Shown here: in pieces, positions 15,233 to 25,348 of the stretch
Layout of the letters: every line of letters begins with the position of its first letter
How positions within the stretch are numbered: the first letter of the stretch is position 1
Assembly: GCA_934167685.1 (NCBI GenBank)
Contig: CAKPLQ010000001.1
Span: forward strand, 1-64,000
Origin: an uncultured Clostridia bacterium
GTDB lineage: Bacteria > Bacillota > Clostridia > TANB77 > CAG-508
Direction: 5' to 3'
DNA: 64,000 nt
Notes under the pieces: model-generated
Seen by the model: the letters and a program-made list of their open reading frames with translations, nothing else
The model's database searches: none
Told to the model about the DNA's origin: nothing
Program-made: the position numbers and the translations under genes

Positions 15233-15757
15233 ATGGCAAAAATGAATATTAGTCCAAATAACTTTTGGATTAAGAAACTTATGGGCATTATACAACATTA
15301 TGATTCAGATAAATATTGGAAAAGAAGAAAAATTGTTGTCAATCCTGCTGATAAAACAAATAAGCTAATCAAATTATATTACCTTTTCTATATAAAGAAA
15401 TGTGATGCATACAACAATGCTTCAATGGGAACAGACTTAAATCAAGGAGCAATATTTGAAACAAGACCAGAATTACCACATGGGTTAAATGGAATTATTG
15501 TACATTTAAAAGCTCATATAGGAGCAAATGCAGTAATATGGCAACAAGTTACTATTGGTAGCTCTGGAGGTGGAACTCCATGGATTGGTGATAATTGTAA
15601 AATTGGTGCAGGAGCGAAAATTTTAGGCAAGATTAAAATAGGAAATAATGTTACAATTGGTGCAAACACAGTTGTAACCAAAGATATTCCGGATAATTGT
15701 ACTGTGGTTGGTCAACAAATGAGAATACTTGAAAATAAAAATATTGATAAGAAATAA
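15233..15757 (+). CDS. hexapeptide-repeat acetyltransferase, serine O-acetyltransferase-like
   Basis: 174 residues. The C-terminal two thirds is a left-handed beta helix with hexapeptide repeats (LKAHIGANAVIWQQVTIG and IGDNCKIGAGAKILGKIKIG), and HGLNGIIVH supplies the usual catalytic histidine region. It resembles CysE/colanic-acid type acetyltransferases and in this setting probably O- or N-acetylates a polysaccharide sugar. A perfect AAGGAGG precedes the start. Confidence 0.85.
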   Translation: MAKMNISPNNFWIKKLMGIIQHYDSDKYWKRRKIVVNPADKTNKLIKLYYLFYIKKCDAYNNASMGTDLNQGAIFETRPELPHGLNGIIVHLKAHIGANAVIWQQVTIGSSGGGTPWIGDNCKIGAGAKILGKIKIGNNVTIGANTVVTKDIPDNCTVVGQQMRILENKNIDKK

Positions 15758-15794
15758 TAAATTAAGCATATATGTGAATTTAATGGAGGAGAAT

Positions 15795-16889
15795 ATGAAT
15801 ATTCTATATTTATCAAATTTGACCGGAAATTTATTTGCAGGTCCTAATAATAGTGTTCCTGCACAAATAAGTGCACAATCTAAAATAGATAATGTTTTTT
15901 GGTATAATATAAATAATATAAAAAGAGATGAGTGGAAAGAATTAAATTGCTTTAATTTAAATGATTATCCCACAGGGAGGTTAAAAGATTTACCAGAACC
16001 ATTTAATAAACCAGATATAATTGTTATTGAAGAATTTTACTGCTTTCCATTTTGCAAACTAATTTATGATGCAATTGAATGTAAAATTCCATATATTATT
16101 ATTCCAAGAAGTGAATTAACAGAAAATGCCCAGAAAAAAAAGTATATTAAGAAATTTTTTGGAAATATAGTATATTTTAAAAAAATGGCTAAAAGAGCAG
16201 CTGCAATTCAGTTTTTATCTCTTCAGGAAAAGTTAGATACTAGTGAAAAATGGAACAAAAAATATATGATTATTCCAAATGGTGTTGAGATTTCTAACAA
16301 TAAGAAAGAAGTATTTTCAAAAAATGAAATTAAGGCTACATATATAGGACGATATGAGTTATATCAGAAAGGATTAGATATTTTGATAGATGCTATTGCA
16401 AATACTCAAGATATATTAAGACAAAATAATTTTATATTGAATATGTATGGAGTTGATCAAGAGGGGACAATAAAGATTATAGAAAAAAAAATAATAGAAT
16501 ATGGTATAAGTGATTTGGTAAAGATTAATAGTGCTGTTTTTGGAGAGGAAAAGAAGAAGATTATCTTGGAATCTGATGTTTTTGTTTTAACATCAAGATT
16601 TGAAGGAATGCCAATGGGACTTATTGAGGCATTATCATATGGTATTCCTTGCTTAGTGACAAAAGGTACTAATATGAGTGAAGATATTAATAGCTATAAT
16701 GCAGGTTGGATTTCAGATAATACAGTAGAAAACTTAAAAGATGCTATAAAAAAAATGTTAAAAGATAAAGAAAAATTAAAAATAATAGGCGATAATGCAA
16801 AAAAATTATCTTTAAAATATTCTTGGAAACAGATAGCAGAAAAAACACATAATGAATTCGAAAAAATTATTCTGGAGGAATTGAAATGA
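15795..16889 (+). CDS. family 4/1 glycosyltransferase (GT-B)
   Basis: About 364 residues of GT-B fold. The C-terminal domain has YIGRYELYQKGLDILIDAI and the nucleotide-sugar binding block LTSRFEGMPMGLIEALSYGIP. The ATG at 15795 follows ATGGAGGAGA; an in-frame start at 15729 would overlap the previous gene and adds 22 residues with no match. It overlaps the next gene by 4 nt. Donor and acceptor are unknown. Confidence 0.88.
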   Translation: MNILYLSNLTGNLFAGPNNSVPAQISAQSKIDNVFWYNINNIKRDEWKELNCFNLNDYPTGRLKDLPEPFNKPDIIVIEEFYCFPFCKLIYDAIECKIPYIIIPRSELTENAQKKKYIKKFFGNIVYFKKMAKRAAAIQFLSLQEKLDTSEKWNKKYMIIPNGVEISNNKKEVFSKNEIKATYIGRYELYQKGLDILIDAIANTQDILRQNNFILNMYGVDQEGTIKIIEKKIIEYGISDLVKINSAVFGEEKKKIILESDVFVLTSRFEGMPMGLIEALSYGIPCLVTKGTNMSEDINSYNAGWISDNTVENLKDAIKKMLKDKEKLKIIGDNAKKLSLKYSWKQIAEKTHNEFEKIILEELK

Positions 16890-17743
16890 ACATAATCAAA
16901 AATTTATTAAAGATATTACCAGATAAGTTATATTTGCAGCTGATGTATTTTAAACATTTTAGAAAATTTATTAATTTTAATAATCCAAAAAGTTTTAACG
17001 AAAAAATTCAATTTTTAAAATTGAAATATAGAAGCAATGAACTTACAGAAATGGCTGATAAATATAAAGTTAAACAATATGTTTCTCAATTAATAGGAAA
17101 TGAATATGTTATTCCAACATTAGGAGTTTGGAATACTACTGAGGAAATTAACTTTGATGAGCTTCCAGAAAAATTTGTTTTGAAGTGTAATAATGATTCT
17201 GGAGGAGTTGTCATATGTAAAGACAAACAAGCTCTTAATATAGAAGAGACAAAAAAATTTTTAAACTCTCGCTTAAATAATAATGGATTTTGGTATGGAA
17301 GAGAATGGCCATATAAAAACATTAAGCCTTGTATAATTGCAGAAAAATATATGGAGAATAATGGTCAAAATGAATTAATTGATTATAAGTTTTTTTGTTT
17401 TAATGGTCAACCAAAAGTTGTTTTAGTGTGTTCAGAAAGATTTGCATCTAATAATATGTGCAAAACATATTTTGATGAAGATTGGAACTTATTAAATATA
17501 ATGGAAGCTAATCACAGGACTGATAAAGAACAAAAAAAACCACAAAGTTTTGAAAAGATGAAGACAATCTCTCAAAAATTAGCTAAAGATATGCCTTTTG
17601 TAAGAATTGATTTCTATGAAATTGAAGGTAAGCTATATTTTGGTGAAATAACATTTTTCCCAGCCTCAGGATTAGAAAAATTTAAACCAGAAAAATGGAA
17701 TAACATATTTGGAGATATGATAGATATTAGTAAATATAAATAA
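16886..17743 (+). CDS. TupA-like ATP-grasp protein
   Basis: 285 residues, paralogous to the gene at 14327: NPKSFNEKIQFLKLKY, MADKYKVKQYV, LPEKFVLKCNNDSGG and FVRIDFYEIEGKLYFGEITFFPASG occupy the same positions. The two are clearly divergent, so they may add different substituents. Translational coupling to the upstream glycosyltransferase through an ATGA overlap. Confidence 0.85.
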   Translation: MNIIKNLLKILPDKLYLQLMYFKHFRKFINFNNPKSFNEKIQFLKLKYRSNELTEMADKYKVKQYVSQLIGNEYVIPTLGVWNTTEEINFDELPEKFVLKCNNDSGGVVICKDKQALNIEETKKFLNSRLNNNGFWYGREWPYKNIKPCIIAEKYMENNGQNELIDYKFFCFNGQPKVVLVCSERFASNNMCKTYFDEDWNLLNIMEANHRTDKEQKKPQSFEKMKTISQKLAKDMPFVRIDFYEIEGKLYFGEITFFPASGLEKFKPEKWNNIFGDMIDISKYK

Positions 17744-17758
17744 AAGTATGGAGGATAT

Positions 17759-18856
17759 ATGAAAAAGAAAGTACTACATATTTCATGTGGTGGATTAGGA
17801 TATGGTGGAGTTAGTTCAGTAATATTTTCAATTGTTGAAAAACTGTATTCTAGATTTGATTTTGAATGCATTGTTTTTAAAAAAAGATGTAATAGAGAAA
17901 AAGAATTTTTAAAATATGGAAAATTGCATAGAATACAAGCATATAATGATGATGGAAAAAGACATTTAATGGAATTAATTTTAAGACCGTTTAGATTGTA
18001 TATAAATATCTTTAAAATTTGTAAGAAAGAACAATATTATGTGGTACATGCTCATAATTACTTTGATGAAGGAATATGTCTATGGGCTGCTAAAAATGCT
18101 GGAGTTCCAATCAGAATTGCTCATAGTCATAGTACAATGTCACCTCATAAAAAAAGATTCTTGGTTAAATTACAAGAAAAAATAAATAAATCAATGATAA
18201 AAAGATTTGCAACACATAGAATAGGATGTTCTGATGCTGCTTGCAAAGATTTTTTCGGTGATATAGAATATAATGTAATTTTCAACTCAGTAAATTTAGA
18301 AAAATTTGCCCCTAAAATGTCAAAGAATAATGAAGTTTTAACATTTATTCATGTTGGTAGGTATACATATCAAAAAAACCAAGAATTTGTTATAAAAATA
18401 TTTTACAATATTAAGAAAAAAATATCAAAAAGTAGACTAATGCTTGTTGGGTTTGGAGAAGATAAAGAAAAATTAATTAAGTTGGTTAATGAATTAAACT
18501 TAAGTGAGTCAGTTTTTTTTATTCCCGGAGACAAAGGAGATATTTCGAGAGTTTACGATGAAGCAGATTATATGATTTTTCCTTCAATATATGAAGGATT
18601 TGGAATTGTTTTGTTGGAAGCTCAATCAAAAAGAATTCCATGCTTTGTTTCGGAAGCAATTCAAAAGGAAGTTGATGTAGGACTACTAAATTATATAAAC
18701 TTAAGTGAGTCGGAAGAGGACTGGGCAGAGAAAATTTTATTATACATCAATAAGAAATGTAAAATTAATGACAACACAATATCAGAGAACTTAAAAAAAT
18801 TTAGTATAAGTACAATATGTGAGCAATATGCTAACATATATGGAGGAAACATATGA
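17759..18856 (+). CDS. family 4 glycosyltransferase (GT-B), EpsF-like
   Basis: 365 residues. The N-terminus has a glycine-rich donor/acceptor loop (GGLGYGGVSSVIFS), followed by HAHNYFDEGI and AHSHSTMS, typical of EpsF/CapM-type enzymes. The C-terminal domain has FIHVGRYTYQKNQEFVIKIF and FPSIYEGFGIVLLEAQ. GGAGG lies 5 nt before the ATG, and the gene overlaps the next by 4 nt. Confidence 0.88.
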   Translation: MKKKVLHISCGGLGYGGVSSVIFSIVEKLYSRFDFECIVFKKRCNREKEFLKYGKLHRIQAYNDDGKRHLMELILRPFRLYINIFKICKKEQYYVVHAHNYFDEGICLWAAKNAGVPIRIAHSHSTMSPHKKRFLVKLQEKINKSMIKRFATHRIGCSDAACKDFFGDIEYNVIFNSVNLEKFAPKMSKNNEVLTFIHVGRYTYQKNQEFVIKIFYNIKKKISKSRLMLVGFGEDKEKLIKLVNELNLSESVFFIPGDKGDISRVYDEADYMIFPSIYEGFGIVLLEAQSKRIPCFVSEAIQKEVDVGLLNYINLSESEEDWAEKILLYINKKCKINDNTISENLKKFSISTICEQYANIYGGNI

Positions 18857-20256
18857 AAAAAATTAAAGAACAAGGTTTTAGTAAATTAATATTTTTTATA
18901 TTTGAGATATTTTCTATAATTTCTTGTATCACATGTATGATATTTATAAATATTGAAAATAAAATTTTTATAACATTATTGCCTTTTGGCTTTTTACTAA
19001 TAACTTTGCTATTTTATAAAAATTATAAAATTGCAAAAGATAATGTTACATTTTTAATAATTGAAACTTTATATTTTATAAGATTATCGCTTTTGCCTTT
19101 TTTATACTCTTTTAACTGTAATATTCAATTGTTTGAGGGAAAAAAATATGTAGGCTCGTTTATAAATAAAAGTTGTTTATTAATGTTGTATGAATTTTTG
19201 GCTATACAATTTATAATATACTTACATATATATTTAAAAAATATTAATAAAATCAAAGTTGTATATTCAAGAGTTAAAGGAGACATAAGTAAGTTTCTTA
19301 TTATTGGAATTAGTTGTTTTATTATAATAATATATATTTTCATGCCACAATATTCTGCAAAGTTTAAAAATATTTTTGATTTATCAGATACAAATTTTAC
19401 AATTGCAGAGTCTAATATAACATATCAAATAGGAACAGTAGGAAGGATTATAAAAACACTTTTTTCGATGTGTTTTCAAATTCTTAGAATACTGTTTCCA
19501 GCATATATTATTAGAAAGTTATATGAAAAAAAGTCAAATTCAAAATGGATTATGGTAACATTATTAATAGCTTGTCTAACACAATTTTTATTTTTAACAT
19601 CTACCTTTGCGGAAGCAATAGTAGCATGTTTAGCAATTATTTTATATTATATACATTTATTCCCAGAAAAAAGGAAGAAAATGTTTACTTTAGTTATAAT
19701 ATGCACATTAGGAATAATGATACTTTATTTTTCGGTTAGATATTTTGTAAAAATAGATACGAGCTTATATAGTAAATCAAATGGTCCAATATTATATATG
19801 ACACAAATAATTAGTGCATATTTTACTGGTGTTGATAATGTAGCAGCAATCTTTAATGTTGATAAGTCATTTAAACTAGAGGCTTTTAAAGCTGGATTAC
19901 TAGGAGCAATTCCATTTAATTCAACGTTGTTTGGAAATAGAGGAAATAAACTACAATATTTTTATAATAATTATAATGGAGCTTATGGACAAATTCCACC
20001 TACAATAGGTGCAGGGTATTATTATTTCGGAACATTTTTGGCTCCAATAATATCAATGCTCTTTGTAAAATTAAGCTTAGTATATTATGATAAAGCACAA
20101 AAGACTGATAAATCAATAAAATATATTGCTGAAATTTTTTGCAGCATAATTTTTGCACTAGGAACAGTTATGTACAGCCCGTCAATTACTTTAGCATGGT
20201 TTTTTTGTTGGGGAATACCTATGCTAATTTTGACATCATTCACTGGTGAAAAGTAA
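18853..20256 (+). CDS. O-antigen/capsule polymerase (Wzy-like), line 1
   Basis: 467 residues with ten or more hydrophobic segments and a large polar loop (~340-390, with the SFKLEAFKAGLLGAIPFNSTLF region). This is the arrangement of oligosaccharide repeat-unit polymerases, which are too divergent for motif proof; topology and position between a glycosyltransferase and a flippase support the call. It would join lipid-linked repeat units outside the membrane. Confidence 0.75.
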   Translation: MKKIKEQGFSKLIFFIFEIFSIISCITCMIFINIENKIFITLLPFGFLLITLLFYKNYKIAKDNVTFLIIETLYFIRLSLLPFLYSFNCNIQLFEGKKYVGSFINKSCLLMLYEFLAIQFIIYLHIYLKNINKIKVVYSRVKGDISKFLIIGISCFIIIIYIFMPQYSAKFKNIFDLSDTNFTIAESNITYQIGTVGRIIKTLFSMCFQILRILFPAYIIRKLYEKKSNSKWIMVTLLIACLTQFLFLTSTFAEAIVACLAIILYYIHLFPEKRKKMFTLVIICTLGIMILYFSVRYFVKIDTSLYSKSNGPILYMTQIISAYFTGVDNVAAIFNVDKSFKLEAFKAGLLGAIPFNSTLFGNRGNKLQYFYNNYNGAYGQIPPTIGAGYYYFGTFLAPIISMLFVKLSLVYYDKAQKTDKSIKYIAEIFCSIIFALGTVMYSPSITLAWFFCWGIPMLILTSFTGEK

Positions 20257-20269
20257 CAAGGAGGACTAC

Positions 20270-21781
20270 GTGAAAAAAGTTTTAAAGAATATATTTGCAA
20301 GTGCACTACCTCAAATAATGAATATAATAACCAATTTAATACTTCCATCAATGATAATTATGAGATTCGGGTCGGAGATTAATGGATTAATTTCTTCAAT
20401 AAAAGTAATTATTTCATATGTTAGTATTATTGGAGCTGGTATAGCAACGGCTACAACACAAAAACTATATGAACCAGTTGCAAAAAATGATATAGATACA
20501 GTAAAAGGAATGATAAATGCATCTAATAGAATGTTTAATAAATTTGGTTTTATGTACTGCCTTATAGTATTAGTTGTTGCCATTTTATATCCGCTTTCTT
20601 TAGAAACTGATATAGAATATATAACTATAGTTTTATTAATGCTAGTAATGAGTATTTCAGGAGCATCAGAATTTTTTGCAGTAGGAAGATGTCGTTCATT
20701 ATTATATGCTAATCAAAAAACTTATGTGTGTACTACAGTACAAGCATTAAGTATATTTATTAGTCTTGTATTAGCAATATTTATGTTAAAATTTAATATG
20801 AATATTATAATAGTTCAATTGGCAATTTCTTTAGTATATGTTTTTAGAGCAATATTCTTGCTTGGATATATAAAAACAAATTATCCTGATTTATCAGATT
20901 ATAAAAAGACAAAACCAATAAATTCAGTTGTAGAAAAAAGAAAAGATGCTATGGTTCATCAACTTTCAGGTTTAGTAGTATCTGGTTCTCAGGCAACAAT
21001 ACTTACTGCAACATTAGGATTAGAAGCTGCTAGTGTTTATGCCGTTTATAATATTATATTTTCAGGGCTTCAATCAATTTGTTCTAATTTAATAACGGCA
21101 CTCACACCTTTTCTTGGAAGAGAGTATGCTCTTAACAATCGAGAAAAATTACTAAAGATGTATGACTTTATAGAATTTATGTTTTTTAATATAGTAACTT
21201 TTATCTATTCAGTTACAATGCTTATGATAGTTCCGTTTGTAACTATTTATACATATAATGCAGATATAAACTATATTTATCCAATATTTGCAGTTATTTT
21301 TGTATATACATCGGCTTTTTATATTTTAAAAATGCCAAGTAATGCATTGATTAATATATCGGGGCATTTTAAAGAAACACGATGGAGAGCCATACTGGAA
21401 GCAATATTAACATTAGTATTAAGTTTTATATTTATCCAAAAGATGGGAATCAATGGAGTAGTATTGGGGACAGGTATTGCATTAGGATGGAGATGTATAG
21501 ATACAATATTATATACTAATAAAAAAATATTACTTTGCAAAAATGATAAAACCTTTTTTAGATTAATAAGAGTTTTTATATTATTGAGTATTACAGCATA
21601 CATTTCATTGAAGTTCCAAATAGAAATAACAAGTCTAATAGAATGGAGCAAATATGCTATAATTTATTCTATAGTAATTTTTGTTTTTTTAACAATTAAT
21701 ATTGTAATTTTTGACTCTTTTACATTGAAAGAATTATCAAAAATAATAAAAAAATTTATCAATAACAGAAAGAAATTATAA
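20270..21781 (+). CDS. Wzx-type polysaccharide flippase, line 1
   Basis: About 503 residues, twelve to fourteen membrane helices, MOP-superfamily flippase. KVLKNIFASALPQIMNIITNLILPSMIIMRFG at the N-terminus is typical. The GTG at 20270 has AAGGAGG 5 nt upstream; an ATG at 20246 lies in the previous gene and was not chosen. It moves the lipid-linked unit across the membrane. A paralogue at 34818 is frameshifted. Confidence 0.88.
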   Translation: MKKVLKNIFASALPQIMNIITNLILPSMIIMRFGSEINGLISSIKVIISYVSIIGAGIATATTQKLYEPVAKNDIDTVKGMINASNRMFNKFGFMYCLIVLVVAILYPLSLETDIEYITIVLLMLVMSISGASEFFAVGRCRSLLYANQKTYVCTTVQALSIFISLVLAIFMLKFNMNIIIVQLAISLVYVFRAIFLLGYIKTNYPDLSDYKKTKPINSVVEKRKDAMVHQLSGLVVSGSQATILTATLGLEAASVYAVYNIIFSGLQSICSNLITALTPFLGREYALNNREKLLKMYDFIEFMFFNIVTFIYSVTMLMIVPFVTIYTYNADINYIYPIFAVIFVYTSAFYILKMPSNALINISGHFKETRWRAILEAILTLVLSFIFIQKMGINGVVLGTGIALGWRCIDTILYTNKKILLCKNDKTFFRLIRVFILLSITAYISLKFQIEITSLIEWSKYAIIYSIVIFVFLTINIVIFDSFTLKELSKIIKKFINNRKKL

Positions 21782-21814
21782 TTTTATTAATTAATTATAG
21801 AAAGAGAGAATATA

Positions 21815-22843
21815 ATGAAAAAATATTTTATCACAGGCATAGCCGGTTTTATCGGCTCAAACCTTGCAAAAAGAATTTTAGAAGAAGAAAAAGACGTTCA
21901 AGTCATAGGACTAGACAACATGAACGAATACTATGATATAAAAATAAAAGAATGGAGACTAGCTGAATTAAATAAATTTGATAACTTCAAATTTATAAAA
22001 GGAGATTTATCAGACAAAGAAACAGTAGAAAATATATTCAAAAAATATCATCCAGAAATAGTAGTAAACTTAGCAGCACAAGCAGGAGTTCGTTATAGTA
22101 TTACAAATCCAGATGCATATATTCAATCAAATTTAATAGGATTTTATAATATATTAGAATGTTGTAGACATTATCCAGTAGAGCATTTAGTATATGCATC
22201 AAGTTCATCTGTATATGGAAGTAATAAAAAAGTACCATATTCAACAGATGACAAAGTGGACAATCCTGTATCATTATATGCTGCAACAAAAAAATCAAAT
22301 GAACTTATGGCACATAGCTATTCAAAATTGTACAATATACCATCAACAGGATTAAGATTTTTTACAGTATATGGACCAGCGGGAAGACCAGACATGGCAT
22401 ATTTTGGTTTTACTAATAAATTAATTAAAGGCGAAACAATTAAAATATTTAATTATGGAAATTGTAAAAGAGATTTTACATACATAGATGATATTGTTGA
22501 AGGTGTTATGCGTGTTATGAAAAAGGCTCCAGAAAAGAAAAAAGGAGAAGATGGATTACCAATTCCACCATATAAAATATATAACATAGGAAATAGCAGT
22601 CCAGAAAATTTGTTGGATTTTGTGCAAATATTACAAGAAGAACTAATAAGAGCAGGGGTATTACCAAAAGATTATGACTTTGAAGCACATAAGGAATTAG
22701 TACCAATGCAACCAGGTGATGTGCCTGTAACTTATGCAGATACCAAACCTTTAGAAGAGGATTTTGGATTTAGACCTAATACACCATTAAGAGAAGGTTT
22801 AAGAAAATTTGCTGAATGGTATAAAGAGTTTTATATGCAGTAA
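21815..22843 (+). CDS. UDP-glucuronate 4-epimerase-like NAD-dependent epimerase
   Basis: 342 residues, extended SDR. NAD-binding loop GIAGFIGSN (~7-15), catalytic S-S-S-VYG and YxxxK in YAATKKSNE. The DNMNEYYDIKIKEWRLAEL segment and PAGRPDMAYF are typical of UDP-GlcA/UDP-GalA epimerases. With the UDP-glucose dehydrogenase that follows it would yield UDP-galacturonate, implying an acidic polysaccharide. A second, diverged copy lies at 36335. Confidence 0.85.
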   Translation: MKKYFITGIAGFIGSNLAKRILEEEKDVQVIGLDNMNEYYDIKIKEWRLAELNKFDNFKFIKGDLSDKETVENIFKKYHPEIVVNLAAQAGVRYSITNPDAYIQSNLIGFYNILECCRHYPVEHLVYASSSSVYGSNKKVPYSTDDKVDNPVSLYAATKKSNELMAHSYSKLYNIPSTGLRFFTVYGPAGRPDMAYFGFTNKLIKGETIKIFNYGNCKRDFTYIDDIVEGVMRVMKKAPEKKKGEDGLPIPPYKIYNIGNSSPENLLDFVQILQEELIRAGVLPKDYDFEAHKELVPMQPGDVPVTYADTKPLEEDFGFRPNTPLREGLRKFAEWYKEFYMQ

Positions 22844-22867
22844 TGTTTTAAATAGGAGGTGTCTAAC

Positions 22868-24034
22868 ATGAAAATCGCAGTAGCAGGAACAGGCTATGTA
22901 GGCCTATCAATAGCATGCCTACTAGCACAAAAAAATGAAGTAATTGCATTAGATGTAATAAAAGAAAAAGTAGACATGATAAATGCAGGAAAATCACCAA
23001 TAAGAGACAAAGAAATCGAAGATTTTCTTACAAACAAAAAACTAGATTTAAAAGCAACATTAGATTATAAAGAAGCATTTCAAGGAGCAAAATTTATTGT
23101 AATATCAACACCAACAAACTATGATGACGAAACAAAACATTTCGACACATCATCAGTTGAGGATATAATAGAAAAAGTAATATCAATGAATATAGATACA
23201 ACAATGGTAATAAAATCAACAATACCAGTTGGCTATGTTGAATCAATAAAAAAGAAATATGGAATTGATAATATAATGTTTAGTCCGGAATTTTTAAGAG
23301 AAGGACGAGCTTTATATGACAATTTATATCCATCAAGAATAATTGTTGGAGAAAAATCAGAAAGAGCTATTGAATTTGCAAAATTGTTGCAACAGGGTGC
23401 ATTAAAAGAAAATGTTGAAACAAAATACATGAATTCAACAGAAGCAGAAGCAGTTAAATTATTTGCAAATACTTATCTGGCATTAAGAGTATCATATTTC
23501 AACGAACTTGACACATATGCAGAAACAAAAGGATTAAATACAAAGGATATTATAGATGGAATATGTTTAGATCCAAGAATAGGAACTCATTATAATAATC
23601 CATCTTTTGGATATGGAGGATATTGTTTACCAAAGGATACAAAACAATTATTGGCAAATTTCGATAATGTACCCCAAAATTTAATTCGTGCAATTGTTAG
23701 TTCAAATGATACAAGAAAAGAACATATTGCAAAAATGATTATGCAAAGAAAACCTAATGTTGTTGGTATTTATAGACTAACTATGAAAGCTGACTCAGAT
23801 AATTTCAGATTCAGTGCAATTCAAGGAGTTATTCAAAAATTAAAAGAACATAATGTTCCAATTATTATATATGAACCAACATTAAAAGATAAAGAATTTA
23901 AAGATTGTGAAGTAATAAATGACTTTAGCCAATTTGCAGAAAAAGCTGATATTATTGTGGCTAATAGGTATGAAGAGCAATTGTTTGAAGTTAGAAATAA
24001 AGTATATACAAGGGATTTATATAGTCGAGATTAG
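22868..24034 (+). CDS. UDP-glucose 6-dehydrogenase, short HasB-like type
   Basis: 388 residues. NAD loop GTGYVGLSIACLLA, TPTNYDDE, the EFLREGRAL block and the catalytic cysteine in FGYGGYCLPKDTKQL. It oxidises UDP-glucose to UDP-glucuronate in two steps. The ATG at 22868 has GGAGG 8 nt upstream; the GTG at 22859 lies inside that Shine-Dalgarno sequence. Last gene of polysaccharide line 1. It is of a different subfamily from the 440-residue enzyme at 37332. Confidence 0.9.
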   Translation: MKIAVAGTGYVGLSIACLLAQKNEVIALDVIKEKVDMINAGKSPIRDKEIEDFLTNKKLDLKATLDYKEAFQGAKFIVISTPTNYDDETKHFDTSSVEDIIEKVISMNIDTTMVIKSTIPVGYVESIKKKYGIDNIMFSPEFLREGRALYDNLYPSRIIVGEKSERAIEFAKLLQQGALKENVETKYMNSTEAEAVKLFANTYLALRVSYFNELDTYAETKGLNTKDIIDGICLDPRIGTHYNNPSFGYGGYCLPKDTKQLLANFDNVPQNLIRAIVSSNDTRKEHIAKMIMQRKPNVVGIYRLTMKADSDNFRFSAIQGVIQKLKEHNVPIIIYEPTLKDKEFKDCEVINDFSQFAEKADIIVANRYEEQLFEVRNKVYTRDLYSRD

Positions 24035-24102
24035 TGCATAAATATAAAAAAATAACAAAATATTTTAAGTCAAAATTTATAAAAAAAAATTTCAAAAAAC
24101 TA

Positions 24103-24131
24103 TTGCACAAAAAGCGACTAAATGTTATAAT
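24103..24131 (+). promoter_or_regulatory. sigma-A promoter of the sortase/kinase block
   Basis: TTGCAC (24103-24108), 17 nt, TATAAT (24126-24131), with a Shine-Dalgarno AAAGGAAG about 30 nt downstream. It separates the 24.2-28.7 kb block from polysaccharide line 1. Confidence 0.65.
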
Positions 24132-24172
24132 CAAAATGTAAAAAATAAAACAAAAGAAAGGAAGAAAATAAA

Positions 24173-24694
24173 ATGAAAAAAAGTTTTATAATATCAATAT
24201 TAACAGCCATAATAGTAATGGCATGTGCAACATTAGTAAATGCTGCAACAACATCTACATTAGCAGATGAATTATATGCAAAAGGACAAAAATACGGAAT
24301 GACAACAGCCGAAAAAGTAAAAGTAGAAAGATATTTATCAGAATATCCAGTAACAGATGAACAAGCAGATGCAATACTTGCAAAAGCAGATGAAGCAATA
24401 GCTGTAATGGAAGAAGCAGGAACAACTGACTACAGACAATTAACATCAGCACAAGCAGACAAATTAAAATCAATAGCTAATTCAGCAGCAGATTTAATTG
24501 ATGCAAATGTTGTATTCAAAAAAGGTTATGCAGAAATATATAAAAATGGTAAGTTAGTAGAAACAATTGGACAAAATACTAAAAAATTAGCATATACAGG
24601 AAATAACGTTAATGTTGTTTTAACTAGTTCTGTAATAGCAATAATTGCCCTTGCTATCGCTGTTGTAACAAAGAGAACTGTGCATGAAAAATAA
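24173..24694 (+). CDS. secreted helical protein with LAYTG-type sorting signal
   Basis: 173 residues. A Sec signal peptide (1-24, ending VNA-ATT) leads into a mainly helical domain (~30-110, with AEKVKVERYLSEYPVTDEQAD) and a short beta segment. The C-terminus has LAYTGN (~139-144), a hydrophobic stretch of about 20 residues and a basic tail ending TKRTVHEK. This is the layout of a sortase substrate; LAxTG is a known variant of LPxTG. It overlaps the sortase gene by 11 nt, which strongly suggests that the two act together. The role of the helical domain is unknown to me. Confidence 0.8.
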   Translation: MKKSFIISILTAIIVMACATLVNAATTSTLADELYAKGQKYGMTTAEKVKVERYLSEYPVTDEQADAILAKADEAIAVMEEAGTTDYRQLTSAQADKLKSIANSAADLIDANVVFKKGYAEIYKNGKLVETIGQNTKKLAYTGNNVNVVLTSSVIAIIALAIAVVTKRTVHEK

Positions 24695-25319
24695 ATTTGG
24701 ACAATCAGTAAAAGCAACTATTAGTAGTATAATAGTTGCTTTATTAATTGTAGTAACATTACTTTTAGGAATAAAACTATTTTTAGGGCGAAAAATAGAC
24801 GAAATATTTAGGCTTGTAAACAAAGTTTCAATCGCAATAGCATCAAAAGCAGAACAAGCAGAAGCAACAATTAGTACAGATGCAGAAACAGAAAAGAATA
24901 CAGTCAAAAATTATCCAGAATATGGAACGCAATATGCAACAATAGAAATTAATAAAATAAATGTAAATTTACCTGTATATTATGGTGATACACTTGAAAT
25001 ATTAAAAAAAGGAGTTGGCCATTCTAGTGGAAGTTATTTTCCAGGAGAAGGTGGTTCAATAGTATACATGGGGCATAACTCGAAGAATATGTTTAGAAGA
25101 TTTTCAGAATTACAAAATGGTGATGAAATAAAAGTGACAACATCATATGGTGAATATGTATATAAAATCTATGATATGCAATTAATAAAAGAGACAGAAT
25201 TGGATAAATTACCAATTCAAAGAGATAAAGAAATTTTGATGGTATATACATGTTATCCATTCAACAATATAGGATATGCAACACAAAGATATGTTGTATA
25301 TGCTGAATTGGAAAAGTAA
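24684..25319 (+). CDS. sortase, class D-like
   Basis: 211 residues: an N-terminal membrane anchor (~13-34), a spacer with an E/A/T-rich stretch, then the sortase beta barrel. The catalytic histidine is in VYMGHNS (~132), the cysteine in VYTCYPF (~190) and the arginine in ATQRYVVYA (~201). The TCYPF form is seen in class D enzymes. It would attach the preceding LAYTG protein to the cell wall. The start overlaps the substrate gene, so translation is coupled. Confidence 0.88.
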   Translation: MKNKFGQSVKATISSIIVALLIVVTLLLGIKLFLGRKIDEIFRLVNKVSIAIASKAEQAEATISTDAETEKNTVKNYPEYGTQYATIEINKINVNLPVYYGDTLEILKKGVGHSSGSYFPGEGGSIVYMGHNSKNMFRRFSELQNGDEIKVTTSYGEYVYKIYDMQLIKETELDKLPIQRDKEILMVYTCYPFNNIGYATQRYVVYAELEK

Positions 25320-25348
25320 ATATTGCATAATAAGAAAGGAAAATAAAA